Shown in pieces: positions 49,214-57,787 of a stretch of 64,000 nt of DNA (position 1 is its first letter; each line of letters starts with the position of its first letter). The position numbers were made by a program, and so were the translations under genes. The notes under the pieces are model-generated. The model did not search any database, was not told the DNA's origin, and saw only the letters and a list, made by a program, of their open reading frames with translations. The stretch spans positions 26,706-90,705 of the forward strand of contig JAKSNK010000005.1 of assembly GCA_024399835.1 (NCBI GenBank), written 5' to 3'. The stretch comes from Paludibacteraceae bacterium (lineage in GTDB: Bacteria; Bacteroidota; Bacteroidia; Bacteroidales; Paludibacteraceae).

Positions 49214-49257
49214 TAAACCTAAACCTTAACTATGAAAATTTTATTTGTTTTCGAGTG

Positions 49258-49289
49258 CAAAGGTACTGCTTTTTTTTTACATGTGCAAA
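49258..49289 (-). promoter_or_regulatory. Sigma-ABfr promoter for the greA operon
   Basis: TTTG (49286-49289), 20-bp spacer, TACCTTTG (49258-49265) on the minus strand. The leader to greA is about 240 nt. Confidence 0.9.
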
Positions 49290-49376
49290 TTTTTTTGCAA
49301 AAAAGTAACTTTTTTATGTGATTTATTCCGTTTTGCAAGCTATTTGATAGCACTTTTGCACAAAATATTGCCTTTT

Positions 49377-50510
49377 TTATCGATTTTTATACATCTCTTC
49401 GTAGTATTTTTCATACTCTCCCGAAGTGATATTGTCCATCCATTCCTGATGATCAAGATACCACCGAACCGTTTTTTCTATTCCCTCCTCAAATTGCAAA
49501 GACGGTTCCCATCCCAATTCGCGTTGCAGTTTGGTAGAGTCGATGGCATACCGCATATCGTGTCCGGCACGGTCGGTTACATAAGTAATCAAATCCAAAT
49601 CGGCACCTTCGGGACGACCCAACAGGCGATCGACCGTCTTGATAACCACCTTAATAATATCAATGTTTTTCCACTCGTTAAATCCACCAATGTTATAAGT
49701 ATCCGCCACATTGCCCTTGTGGAAAATCAGGTCGATAGCACGCGCATGGTCCTCTACGAACAGCCAGTCACGCACATTTTCCCCTTTGCCATAAACAGGC
49801 AGCGGTTTGCGGTGACGGATATTGTTGATGAACAAAGGTATGAGTTTCTCGGGGAATTGATACGGTCCGTAGTTGTTTGAGCAATTGGTTACGATAGTCG
49901 GCATACCGTAAGTGTCGTGGAAAGCACGCACGAAATGGTCGCTCGATGCTTTGGATGCGCTATACGGGCTATGAGGCATGTATTTTAAATCTTCCGTAAA
50001 GAATTTCTCTCCGTATGCCAAGTGGTGTTCGGCAGACGAAGCGGTCGTGGTAAATGGCGGTTCAATTCCCTCAGGATGCGTCATCTCCAAGGCACCATAC
50101 ACTTCGTCGGTGGAAATATGGTAGAAACGCTTGCCCTCAAATTTTTCAGGCAGAGATTCCCAATAGAGTTTGGCGGCTTGCAACATAGACAAGGTGCCCA
50201 TCACATTTGTCTTGGCAAAAGTAAAAGGATCCTTGATAGAACGATCTACATGGCTCTCGGCTGCCAAATGAATAACCCCCGTCACATGCTCCTCTTTCAT
50301 TAAAGCATATATGGTATCAAAGTCGCATATATCTGCCTTTACAAAGCGGTAATTGGGCTTGTCTTCAATGTCTTTCAGATTAGCAAGATTGCCTGCGTAA
50401 GTCAGTTTGTCCACATTGATTATCCGATACTCCGGATACTTATTCACAAACAAACGAACCACATGACTTCCGATAAATCCGGCACCGCCGGTAATAATGA
50501 TGCTTTTCAT
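49377..50510 (-). CDS. rmlB: dTDP-glucose 4,6-dehydratase
   Basis: 377 residues of the extended SDR family. Visible: ITGGAGFIGSHVVRLF (NAD site), HLAAESHVDRSI, HISTDEVYG, the catalytic YSASKASSDHFVRAF, NCSNNYGPYQFPEKLIPL. It makes dTDP-4-keto-6-deoxyglucose for L-rhamnose or other 6-deoxy sugars. The start is the ATG at 50510; an upstream in-frame ATG (50618) lies inside birA. No other rml gene is nearby, so the final sugar cannot be told. Last gene of its operon; the greA leader lies beyond. Confidence 0.94.
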   Translation of the reverse strand: MKSIIITGGAGFIGSHVVRLFVNKYPEYRIINVDKLTYAGNLANLKDIEDKPNYRFVKADICDFDTIYALMKEEHVTGVIHLAAESHVDRSIKDPFTFAKTNVMGTLSMLQAAKLYWESLPEKFEGKRFYHISTDEVYGALEMTHPEGIEPPFTTTASSAEHHLAYGEKFFTEDLKYMPHSPYSASKASSDHFVRAFHDTYGMPTIVTNCSNNYGPYQFPEKLIPLFINNIRHRKPLPVYGKGENVRDWLFVEDHARAIDLIFHKGNVADTYNIGGFNEWKNIDIIKVVIKTVDRLLGRPEGADLDLITYVTDRAGHDMRYAIDSTKLQRELGWEPSLQFEEGIEKTVRWYLDHQEWMDNITSGEYEKYYEEMYKNR

Positions 50511-50511
50511 A

Positions 50512-51240
50512 CTATATAATGTATTTAATTTGTTTAAAGTGATATGTTTTCCTTTCTCCATTGCGTTTTTCCAACACCAATTCTCCACAATCGGTAATAT
50601 CCGATATCTTGGCTTCAAACGATTGATTGGAACGCTGCGCGTTCATAGTCGGAGTCAAATCCACCTCGCGCTCCTCCCAATAATGCCATCCGTCTCTACG
50701 ATACAACACAGACATGTATTCGTTCTTGCAATTATCCGTCGTAGCAACCAATTCCGATAGGTAATTGACCAAGTGCTGCATAACGGATTCGGCATCATAA
50801 TCATTTCCCGTTATCTGCTTCAGCGAAACAGGATTGGGCGCATCGCTTTTCCATTCCGTCTGATTCAAATTAAGTCCGATACCAACAACAGACTCCTGCA
50901 GGCGATTGCCACAAAGGGTGTTCTCTATCAATATACCTGCCAGTTTCCTATCCTGATAATACAGGTCATTGGGCCATTTAACAGACAAACCGGACGGTTG
51001 CAGTGCGTATATGGTGCGATATAATGCAAGGGCAACTAACATATTCCATTGCCACTGCTGCGTGGCGAGTAGCGGCACATTGCGCCACCGCATCGAGAAG
51101 AGCAGATTCTTGCCTCGTTCACTCTCCCAACTATTCCCTAATTGTCCCCTGCCTGCACACTGATAATCTGTGCGGACGATATCCACATCCGAGTGCCCGT
51201 GCAGATAATCATTGGTGCTATTTGTTTCGGCGATAAACAT
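50512..51240 (-). CDS. birA: Biotin-protein ligase (catalytic type)
   Basis: 242 residues without an N-terminal DNA-binding domain. Visible: TNSTNDYLHG, GRGQLGNSWESERGKNLLFS (biotinyl-AMP loop), LSVKWPNDLYYQDRKLAGIL. It attaches biotin to acyl-CoA carboxylase carrier proteins. It overlaps dacB by 23 bp and ends one base before rmlB. Confidence 0.94.
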   Translation of the reverse strand: MFIAETNSTNDYLHGHSDVDIVRTDYQCAGRGQLGNSWESERGKNLLFSMRWRNVPLLATQQWQWNMLVALALYRTIYALQPSGLSVKWPNDLYYQDRKLAGILIENTLCGNRLQESVVGIGLNLNQTEWKSDAPNPVSLKQITGNDYDAESVMQHLVNYLSELVATTDNCKNEYMSVLYRRDGWHYWEEREVDLTPTMNAQRSNQSFEAKISDITDCGELVLEKRNGERKTYHFKQIKYII

Positions 51241-52633
51241 CCAATAAATACTGCTCTATAGCGTGCTTTATCTGTTGTCCCGTGCCGTTTGAACTGCTAA
51301 CCAAGACAGCAAATACGAGTTGATCTCCATTTGGCATATCCATATATCCGGCATAATTGCGTGTGCCCTTGATGGTGCCCGATTTGGCATGTACCTTCCC
51401 CTCCAACTCCGTTTTTGCCAACAAAGTTTTTAGCGTGCCTGTTTTTCCGCTGACCGGCAACGAGCGAACAAAAGCCGCATGCTCTTTGCTATGCGCCATA
51501 TAGCAGAGCAATTGCACGAAATTGTCGGCGCTGAGACCATTCTGTGGGGCTAACCCGCAGCCGTCCAATATGCGTGCCATAACCAAATCCACACCACGAT
51601 TTAACCAAAATTGTTGCATATATTCGGAAGCATGCTGTATGGTACACGGCACTTTGCTTTGTGCGCCTAAATTACGAAACATCATTTCCGCATTCAGATT
51701 GACGGAATGCAGATTGGTTTGCTCAACAATATCCGACAGAGGGGCTGAATAGTGGGTATAGAGTAATGTTTTGGTTTTTCCATCCGACTCTGACAAATAG
51801 CCGGCACTATCCCGCACTGCAATACCTGCCACCCGTAATTGGGCAGACAAGTGCTGCGCCAATAACAGCGAAGGATTAGGTATATCGCCACGCACGCCAA
51901 ACACACCTAAATTTGAAGGAATACATCCCGTCAAATAGCGACAGTTCTGATATGGTAATCCATGCACATAAGCACCATCGTAATCAATAGCAGTACAACG
52001 AATATGATTCTCAAAGTTCAGTCCGGGAATAGTAGGGAAGGTTCTAATCACCTGCGCCACACTACCTACAGCACCACTCTTGAGTTGGATATTCATTGTA
52101 TTGTCCAAATAGGACAAAGCAAAAATGCCGGGTGCATAGTAATTACCAATGTCCTCGTATATCCATCCGGGGTTTAAGGCATCGCCGTCGTAATACGACC
52201 CGTCGCCAATTACCTTGCCGTCAATGCGCTTGATACCGGCTTGCTGAACAGCATTGACCCACTGACTCAAGAAAGCACTACCACCCCAATCCTTTCCTCC
52301 CAAAGTGGGGTCTCCATGACCAACAATGTACAGATTGCCCTGTAAAACGCCATCTTTGATTTTTCCGCTATACTGCAGATAGGTAGGATAGCGGTAATTG
52401 CTACCCAATAACTCCAATGCCGTGGCAGTGGTAAAAAGTTTCATTGTCGAAGCCGGAGCAATCAAATTGCCTGAACGATATTCGTCTATCTTGACACCAT
52501 TGCTAAGCCGACACACTGCTACGCTGACATTCGCGTATTTAATATAAGGTGAGGCAAGGAATTTATCCATTGCCGATTGGGCAAGGACAGTGCTGCTCCA
52601 CAGCAACAATATGTATATCGTCACTCGTCTCAT
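51218..52633 (-). CDS. dacB: D-alanyl-D-alanine carboxypeptidase/endopeptidase (PBP4 type)
   Basis: 471 residues. Signal peptide likely cut at VLA/Q. Penicillin-binding motifs: SxxK in APASTMKLFTTA, SxN in LHSVNLNAEM, KTG-type KSGTIKG. It trims or cuts peptidoglycan cross-links in the periplasm. The start at 52633 gives a proper signal sequence and a 4-bp ATGA overlap with plsC; an earlier in-frame ATG (52687) is inside plsC. It overlaps birA by 23 bp. Confidence 0.92.
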   Translation of the reverse strand: MRRVTIYILLLWSSTVLAQSAMDKFLASPYIKYANVSVAVCRLSNGVKIDEYRSGNLIAPASTMKLFTTATALELLGSNYRYPTYLQYSGKIKDGVLQGNLYIVGHGDPTLGGKDWGGSAFLSQWVNAVQQAGIKRIDGKVIGDGSYYDGDALNPGWIYEDIGNYYAPGIFALSYLDNTMNIQLKSGAVGSVAQVIRTFPTIPGLNFENHIRCTAIDYDGAYVHGLPYQNCRYLTGCIPSNLGVFGVRGDIPNPSLLLAQHLSAQLRVAGIAVRDSAGYLSESDGKTKTLLYTHYSAPLSDIVEQTNLHSVNLNAEMMFRNLGAQSKVPCTIQHASEYMQQFWLNRGVDLVMARILDGCGLAPQNGLSADNFVQLLCYMAHSKEHAAFVRSLPVSGKTGTLKTLLAKTELEGKVHAKSGTIKGTRNYAGYMDMPNGDQLVFAVLVSSSNGTGQQIKHAIEQYLLDVYRRNK

Positions 52634-53331
52634 CCTGCAATGATCTGATTTCGTACAATGTTGATAGCTTCGTCTATATTGCTGCATTGACGAAGGTCTA
52701 TTTCCGGCATAATGGTCATTGTAACGGGATGACGCGTAACCGATTTGGCATGACGGTTCATCACTTCATAACATCCGTCCAACCGAATCGGTATAACGGG
52801 CAAGTGCAAATCCCACGCAATCTGAAAAGCGCCACGCTTAAATGGACCAATCTCGCCGTTTTCCGTACGAGTTCCTTCCGGAAAGATAACCGTACTGACA
52901 CCGTCCGTTAATTGTTTCTCCACCTTGATCAAACTCTCTGCAGCTGCTTTGGCATGCCGCCGGTCAATAAAAATATGCCCTGCTGCACGGCAAGCAGTAC
53001 CGACCAAGGGAATACGACTAATTTCCTGCTTCATCAGCCACTTAAAGACAACAGGCAACCAGCCGTATATCACGAAGATATCAAAATTAGATTGGTGGTT
53101 GGATACAAAAACATAACTCTGTCCACAGCGGATATGCTCTACCCCACGCACTGTCACGGGAATAAAGAACAACCGGCAGAAACTTCGTGCCCAGAATGCC
53201 TGTATGCGATTGAGCCACCAACTATTTTTCCACGGAATGCAGACAATAGTAATCAACGCACACACAATGGTCAGCACCAGCAGAATAGGCAGGGCTATCA
53301 AGTACTGATATAGGAGTTTAATTTTCGACAT
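52630..53331 (-). CDS. plsC: 1-acyl-glycerol-3-phosphate acyltransferase
   Basis: 233 residues. N-terminal hydrophobic segment, then the acyltransferase motifs NHQSNFDIF (HX4D), FIDRRHAKAA, and FPEGTRTENGEIGPFKRGAF, and VIPIRLDG. Makes phosphatidic acid at the inner membrane. It overlaps the kinase gene by 14 bp and dacB by 4 bp, in one transcript. Confidence 0.92.
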   Translation of the reverse strand: MSKIKLLYQYLIALPILLVLTIVCALITIVCIPWKNSWWLNRIQAFWARSFCRLFFIPVTVRGVEHIRCGQSYVFVSNHQSNFDIFVIYGWLPVVFKWLMKQEISRIPLVGTACRAAGHIFIDRRHAKAAAESLIKVEKQLTDGVSTVIFPEGTRTENGEIGPFKRGAFQIAWDLHLPVIPIRLDGCYEVMNRHAKSVTRHPVTMTIMPEIDLRQCSNIDEAINIVRNQIIAG

Positions 53332-54322
53332 TATATTTCATTAGGAATCCACGGTACATCGCACAAATACGGCGTATCTCGTCCCAAGTCTCTTCGCTTA
53401 GTTTTGTACCAATAATCTCGACCACCCGTCCGGCAGCGATGGTACCAATCTCGCCGCAGCGGCGTATATCAAATCCGTCGCTGAGGGCATGCAAGAATCC
53501 ACCGGCATACAAGTCTCCTGCACCGGTGGAGTCGGTACACGAAGTGGTAATGGCACCTATTTGATAGCGTTTATCTCCCTGCTGCACATAACTGCCGCGT
53601 TTGCCCACTTTGACCACAGCAATGTCGCATTGTTGAGCGATGTTTTGAACGGACTCTTCGGGATTGAGGTGGGTATAAGCGAAACTCTCGTCCTCGTTGG
53701 CAAAAACGATGTCCACATATTTACGCACCAGTTCTTTCAAAAAGGCATGGTTCTCGTTCACCACATTATACGATGCCAAGTCCAATGAAATCATACAGCC
53801 AGACTCTTTTGCCAGTCGAATGGCTTTCTCTATCAAGTCGTGGTCCTGCACCAGATAACCCTCGATATGGAAAATATCGTATCCCATGAAGGCGGCTTTT
53901 TCGATGTCTTCGGCGTGCATATCCGCAGCGGCGCCCAGATAAGTAGCAAAAGTGCGTTCACCATCGGGAGTAATCAGTACGATGGAGCAGCCGGACATCT
54001 TATCCGATTGCAGCAGTAAGGGTTTGACACCGTTTTTTATCAAGTCTTCACGATAAAAGTCTCCCACCTCATCATTCCCCACTTTGCCTATAAAAGCGGC
54101 TTTTCCACCCAATTGAGTAATCGCGGTTATGGTATTACTGGCACTACCACCGGCTACCATTTTTTTACGAACCGACAGAAAACGCGTCTGAATCTTCTCG
54201 CATTGTTCCATCGAAATCAGATTCATTGAACCCTTAGGGAGACCTAATTCTCGAAGGTCATCTTCGCTAACTTGGAGCAAAATATCCGTCAGGGCATTTC
54301 CCAATCCTAATACCTTTTTCAT
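53318..54322 (-). CDS. PfkB-family sugar/adenosine kinase
   Basis: 334 residues of the ribokinase fold. Visible: VAGGSASNTITAITQLGGKAAFIGKVGNDEVG and the C-terminal DSTGAGDLYAGGFLHALSDG with the catalytic Asp. Closest to the group annotated as adenosine kinases in Bacteroidota, but the substrate cannot be fixed from sequence. First gene of the minus-strand group leading to rmlB; I saw no clear promoter match between it and the tRNA. Confidence 0.88.
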   Translation of the reverse strand: MKKVLGLGNALTDILLQVSEDDLRELGLPKGSMNLISMEQCEKIQTRFLSVRKKMVAGGSASNTITAITQLGGKAAFIGKVGNDEVGDFYREDLIKNGVKPLLLQSDKMSGCSIVLITPDGERTFATYLGAAADMHAEDIEKAAFMGYDIFHIEGYLVQDHDLIEKAIRLAKESGCMISLDLASYNVVNENHAFLKELVRKYVDIVFANEDESFAYTHLNPEESVQNIAQQCDIAVVKVGKRGSYVQQGDKRYQIGAITTSCTDSTGAGDLYAGGFLHALSDGFDIRRCGEIGTIAAGRVVEIIGTKLSEETWDEIRRICAMYRGFLMKYNVEN

Positions 54323-54413
54323 GCTATTTTTTTGTTTTTTTGCTATTAACCAGGTCTTTTTGATGCCTTCCGTGAACTTTTTTACAGAAAAAATGCATTT
54401 TTTTCGAAAAAAA

Positions 54414-54445
54414 TTTGGTTATATGCCAAAAAAGCAGTACCTTTG
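54414..54445 (+). promoter_or_regulatory. Sigma-ABfr promoter for tRNA-Asn
   Basis: TTTG 54414-54417, 20-bp spacer, TACCTTTG 54438-54445, 23 bp before the mature tRNA 5' end. Confidence 0.9.
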
Positions 54446-54468
54446 CATCCGCTTTTGAAAAAAAGCAT

Positions 54469-54542
54469 GCTTCCTTAGCTCAGTCGGTTAGAGCATCTGA
54501 CTGTTAATCAGGGGGTCCTAGGTTCAAGTCCTAGAGGGAGCG
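54469..54542 (+). tRNA. tRNA-Asn (GTT)
   Basis: 74 nt cloverleaf. Acceptor GCTTCCT pairs with AGGGAGC (one T-G), discriminator G. D arm TAGCTCAGTCGGTTAGAGC; anticodon loop CTGTTAA with GTT; T arm CCTAGGTTCAAGTCCTAG. The CCA is not encoded. Confidence 0.97.
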
Positions 54543-54552
54543 CTGAAATGTT

Positions 54553-54592
54553 AAAATGCAAGTCTTGGTTATTCAAGAACTTGCATTTTTTG
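54553..54592 (+). terminator. Terminator after tRNA-Asn
   Basis: AAAATGCAAGT...ACTTGCATTTTTT stem with internal CTTG/CAAG pairs, followed by a T run. It lies in the convergent gap with efp and may serve both strands. Confidence 0.85.
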
Positions 54593-54612
54593 TTTTCTCG
54601 CCTCCGTAATTT

Positions 54613-55176
54613 TTAGCGTACGCGTTCGCAATAACTACCGTCGCGTGTATCTACGCGGATAATCTCGCCTTCGTTGATGAACAGAGGCACGCGAATTTCT
54701 GCACCTGTTTCGAGTTTAGCGGGTTTGAGAGTATTGGTAGCGGTATCGCCTTTCAGTCCCGGCTCGGTATATGCGACAGCCAGTTCAACCTTGGTTGGCA
54801 ACTCGGCAAACAGGACCGTATCGGTGGTAGCATCACTGACTACATCGCAAACCATACCGTCTTTGAGGAAATCAACACCCGTAATCAAATCATGGGCGAT
54901 AGGAATTTGCTCATAGGTCTCCTGATTCATGAAGATATAGTCATTGCCCTCTGCGTACAAGTACTGGTAAGGACGGCGTTCTACGCGCACATCTTCCAGT
55001 TTCTCACCAATATTGAAGCGGCGCTCCAATACGCGTCCGTCCACTACATCTTTGAACTTAACGCGCATAATGGTGTTACCTTTGCCGGGTTTAACATGTA
55101 AGAATTCAATTACAAAATACAAGCGTCCGTCCATACGGATGCAAACGCCGTTTTTTACATCTTGTGAGTTAATCAT
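54613..55176 (-). CDS. efp: Elongation factor P
   Basis: 187 residues, the usual EF-P length. Helps ribosomes pass polyproline stretches. Visible: VKNGVCIRMDGRLYFVIEFLHVKPGKGNT with the loop Lys near 32, KFKDVVDGRVLERRF, and the C-terminal RVDTRDGSYCERV. The start is the ATG at 55176 (MINSQDVKNG); an in-frame ATG at 55224 overlaps the promoter. Confidence 0.96.
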   Translation of the reverse strand: MINSQDVKNGVCIRMDGRLYFVIEFLHVKPGKGNTIMRVKFKDVVDGRVLERRFNIGEKLEDVRVERRPYQYLYAEGNDYIFMNQETYEQIPIAHDLITGVDFLKDGMVCDVVSDATTDTVLFAELPTKVELAVAYTEPGLKGDTATNTLKPAKLETGAEIRVPLFINEGEIIRVDTRDGSYCERVR

Positions 55177-55213
55177 ATTACCTAAATTTTGTTTATTGTA
55201 TTCAATTTGAGCA

Positions 55214-55245
55214 CAAAGGTACAAAAAAATTTTGATTTATGCAAA
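55214..55245 (-). promoter_or_regulatory. Sigma-ABfr promoter for efp
   Basis: TTTG (55242-55245), 20-bp spacer, TACCTTTG (55214-55221) on the minus strand. It interlocks with the divergent holB promoter. Confidence 0.9.
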
Positions 55246-55261
55246 TAAATTTGTATCTTTG
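55231..55261 (+). promoter_or_regulatory. Sigma-ABfr promoter for the holB operon
   Basis: TTTG 55231-55234, 19-bp spacer, TATCTTTG 55254-55261. Leader only about 13 nt. Its -33 lies in the spacer of the efp promoter and vice versa. Confidence 0.8.
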
Positions 55262-55280
55262 CAGTCTTAATTGGTAGAGA

Positions 55281-56399
55281 ATGCGCTTTCGCGATATCAT
55301 AGGACAAGAATCGGTCAAACAGCAATTACGGTTGAGCGTGCAGAAAAATCGGATTCCGCATGCCCAACTGCTATGCGGACCGTCCGGCATCGGCAAACTG
55401 CAATTGGCGATTGCCTATGCGCAGTATATCGCTTGTCAAAATCGCTCTGAACAGGACAGTTGCGGTGTGTGTCCGGCATGTCTGCAGTATCAAAATCTGC
55501 AACATCCAGACTTGCATTTCGTTTATCCCATTGTCAAAACCGACTCGGCAGATGTGTGTGACGACTTTGCAGAGCAGTGGCGCAGTATCATCATTGACAA
55601 AGGGTACTTTTCATTAGAAGACTGGTATGCCGCATTGGGGGCATCTACCAAACAGGGTATGATTTATGAGAAAGAGAGTGAAGAGATACTCCGCAAATTA
55701 TCCCTTAAAAGTTTCGGCAACGGATATAAGGTAATGATAATCTGGCAACCGGAAAAGATGAATATCGCCTGTGCCAACAAACTGCTCAAACTGCTGGAAG
55801 AACCGCCACAACAGACCCTTTTCCTTTTAGTCAGCGAGCACCCCGAAGAGTTGCTTCCCACTATCCTGAGCCGACTGCAACGCATAGTTGTTCCGCGTTT
55901 GGAGGAAGAACGATTGGCGACTCTTTTTGCGCCGGACATTGCACATATTGCCAACGGCAGTTACCTCGCCGCTCAGCAAATAACCGACCTTGCCGATGAG
56001 AATAATCAATACTTCACCGATTTTGTAGCGCTGATGCGCCGTGCATGGCTGGTAGGAGTGAAGCAGGACTATAAGGCACTGCAGGAACTGCGCCAATGGT
56101 CCAATGATATGGCAGATGCCAAAGTGGGGCGAGAACGGCAAAAAGCATTTCTACAATATACCCAAAAGCAAGTAAGGGAGAACTTCATCTATAATCTGCA
56201 TCAGCCGGCAATGAATTATCAAACGGCAGAGGAAACCGATTTTTCCACCAAGTTCGCTCCTTTTATCAATGCTGCCAATGTCGAGCCAATTATGAACGAG
56301 TTGGACAAGGCAGAACGGCAAATTGCACAAAACGGCAATGCCAAGATGATATTTTTTGACCTTTGTCTGCAAATGATTGTGTTAATAAAGAAGAAATGA
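55281..56399 (+). CDS. holB: DNA polymerase III delta-prime subunit
   Basis: 372 residues, clamp-loader AAA+ protein. Visible: FRDIIGQESVKQQLRLSVQ, IPHAQLLCGPSGIGKLQLA (P-loop with Leu after GK, a degenerate site as often seen in delta-prime), zinc module CGVCPACLQYQNLQHPD, and NKLLKLLEEPPQQTLFLLVS. SRC-like arginine finger is replaced: LSRLQRI. It opens a plus-strand operon holB-ricT-gldH-trmB-mrp. Confidence 0.9.
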   Translation: MRFRDIIGQESVKQQLRLSVQKNRIPHAQLLCGPSGIGKLQLAIAYAQYIACQNRSEQDSCGVCPACLQYQNLQHPDLHFVYPIVKTDSADVCDDFAEQWRSIIIDKGYFSLEDWYAALGASTKQGMIYEKESEEILRKLSLKSFGNGYKVMIIWQPEKMNIACANKLLKLLEEPPQQTLFLLVSEHPEELLPTILSRLQRIVVPRLEEERLATLFAPDIAHIANGSYLAAQQITDLADENNQYFTDFVALMRRAWLVGVKQDYKALQELRQWSNDMADAKVGRERQKAFLQYTQKQVRENFIYNLHQPAMNYQTAEETDFSTKFAPFINAANVEPIMNELDKAERQIAQNGNAKMIFFDLCLQMIVLIKKK

Positions 56400-56400
56400 T

Positions 56401-57360
56401 ATGAACGACCATTTTACATTGAATAATGAATCGTGCCAATTCTCCGAGAAAGCATGCCGTCGTAACTCGGCGCACATGTTGCCTGTGGTAGATTGGTTGA
56501 GCGACCTTCCTGAGAATGTGCAGGAGACGGACATTGTGGAGGTACAATTCAAGAACACCCGCAAGGGCTACTACCACAACGCCGAACATCTGCCGTTGGA
56601 GAAGGGAAATATGGTGGCAGTCGAAGGTAATCCCGGACACGATATCGGCGAAGTCACCCTGACCGGCCGTTTGGTACTCAACCAGATGAAAAAGTACCAC
56701 ATTGACCTATCCCGATACGAGGTGCGCACTATTTATCGTCTTGCCTCCGAGCAAGACCTCAAGAATGCCGATATGGCACATGCCAAAGAGCATGCCACCA
56801 TGATAGAAGCCAGACGGCTCGCCAAGTCGCTCGGATTGGAAATGAAAATAGGCGATGTGGAGTATCAGGGCGACGGCACTAAGGCAATCTTCTACTATAT
56901 AGCCGACGGTCGTGTAGATTTTCGTCAGCTCATCAAGGTGTATGCAGAGACATTCCGTATCCGCGTAGAGATGAAGCAAATCGGCGCACGGCAGGAGGCA
57001 GGTCGTATCGGAGGAACGGGTCCCTGCGGACGCGAACTATGCTGCTCTACCTGGCTCACCCAGTTCAATAGTGTAGGAACCGGTGCAGCGCGACTGCAAC
57101 ACTTATCGCCTAATCCGCAAAAACTCGCAGGACAATGTGCCAAACTCAAGTGCTGCCTCAACTATGAAGTACCCGTATATGAAGATGCCAAGGCACGAGG
57201 AGAAGTATTAGGGTCGCCTGTAGAAGAAGCACCACAAGAAGAAATAGGATTTCAAAATGCCGTAGGCGAGGACGATGTTACTCGCTTTGACAAGAAACGC
57301 AAGAACAATCATCGAAATGACCGTCAAAAGAATCGTCATAATCGCCCTCAGCGCAATTAG
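56401..57360 (+). CDS. ricT: RicT/PSP1-domain protein
   Basis: 319 residues. PSP1 domain with VDFRQLIKVYAETFRIRVEMKQIGARQEA and the Cys-rich RIGGTGPCGRELCCSTWL...LAGQCAKLKCCLNYE. In Bacillus, RicT (YaaT) with RicA and RicF forms an Fe-S complex that helps RNase Y; in Bacteroidota it usually follows holB and precedes gldH, as here. The C-terminal tail is basic (KKRKNNHRNDRQKNRHNRPQ). Overlaps gldH by 44 bp. Confidence 0.92.
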   Translation: MNDHFTLNNESCQFSEKACRRNSAHMLPVVDWLSDLPENVQETDIVEVQFKNTRKGYYHNAEHLPLEKGNMVAVEGNPGHDIGEVTLTGRLVLNQMKKYHIDLSRYEVRTIYRLASEQDLKNADMAHAKEHATMIEARRLAKSLGLEMKIGDVEYQGDGTKAIFYYIADGRVDFRQLIKVYAETFRIRVEMKQIGARQEAGRIGGTGPCGRELCCSTWLTQFNSVGTGAARLQHLSPNPQKLAGQCAKLKCCLNYEVPVYEDAKARGEVLGSPVEEAPQEEIGFQNAVGEDDVTRFDKKRKNNHRNDRQKNRHNRPQRN

Positions 57361-57787
57361 CATGCTGTCATGCTCCAATCGAGTAATGTTCTCATCTTTT
57401 CAGCCGGTTCCTTTGGATGGATGGAATATGGACTCTGTAGTCACTTTTTCGGTGCCTATCACGGATACCGTAACGCCCTACGACATATTGCTGCATATTC
57501 GCCATACGGATGCGTATGCGTATCAGAACATGTGGCTATTTGTGGAAACACAACATGCAACACGCGCCACGCGAGACACCATTGAAATCTATCTGGCAGA
57601 CGATCGCGGACACTGGTTGGGTAACGGTCGCACTACGGTAGATATGCCCGTATTGCTAAAAGAGAATTTTGTTTTTACCGATTCCTTATACACCCTGTCT
57701 ATCTGTCAGGGCATGCGTGACTTGTCCCTAACAGGCATATCGGATATTGGCGTGGAAATAGTGAAGGCAACCGACAATCATGAGTAA
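57317..57787 (+). CDS. gldH: Gliding-motility lipoprotein GldH
   Basis: 156 residues. Lipoprotein signal MTVKRIVIIALSAISMLSC, then a single beta-sandwich-like domain (YDILLHIRHTDAYAYQNMWLFV ... TIEIYLADDRGHWLGNG ... GISDIGVEIVK), the GldH pattern. Found in Bacteroidota with or without gliding; linked to T9SS function. The start at 57317 gives a proper lipobox; an ATG at 57275 does not. It overlaps ricT by 44 bp and trmB by 8 bp. Confidence 0.88.
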   Translation: MTVKRIVIIALSAISMLSCSNRVMFSSFQPVPLDGWNMDSVVTFSVPITDTVTPYDILLHIRHTDAYAYQNMWLFVETQHATRATRDTIEIYLADDRGHWLGNGRTTVDMPVLLKENFVFTDSLYTLSICQGMRDLSLTGISDIGVEIVKATDNHE

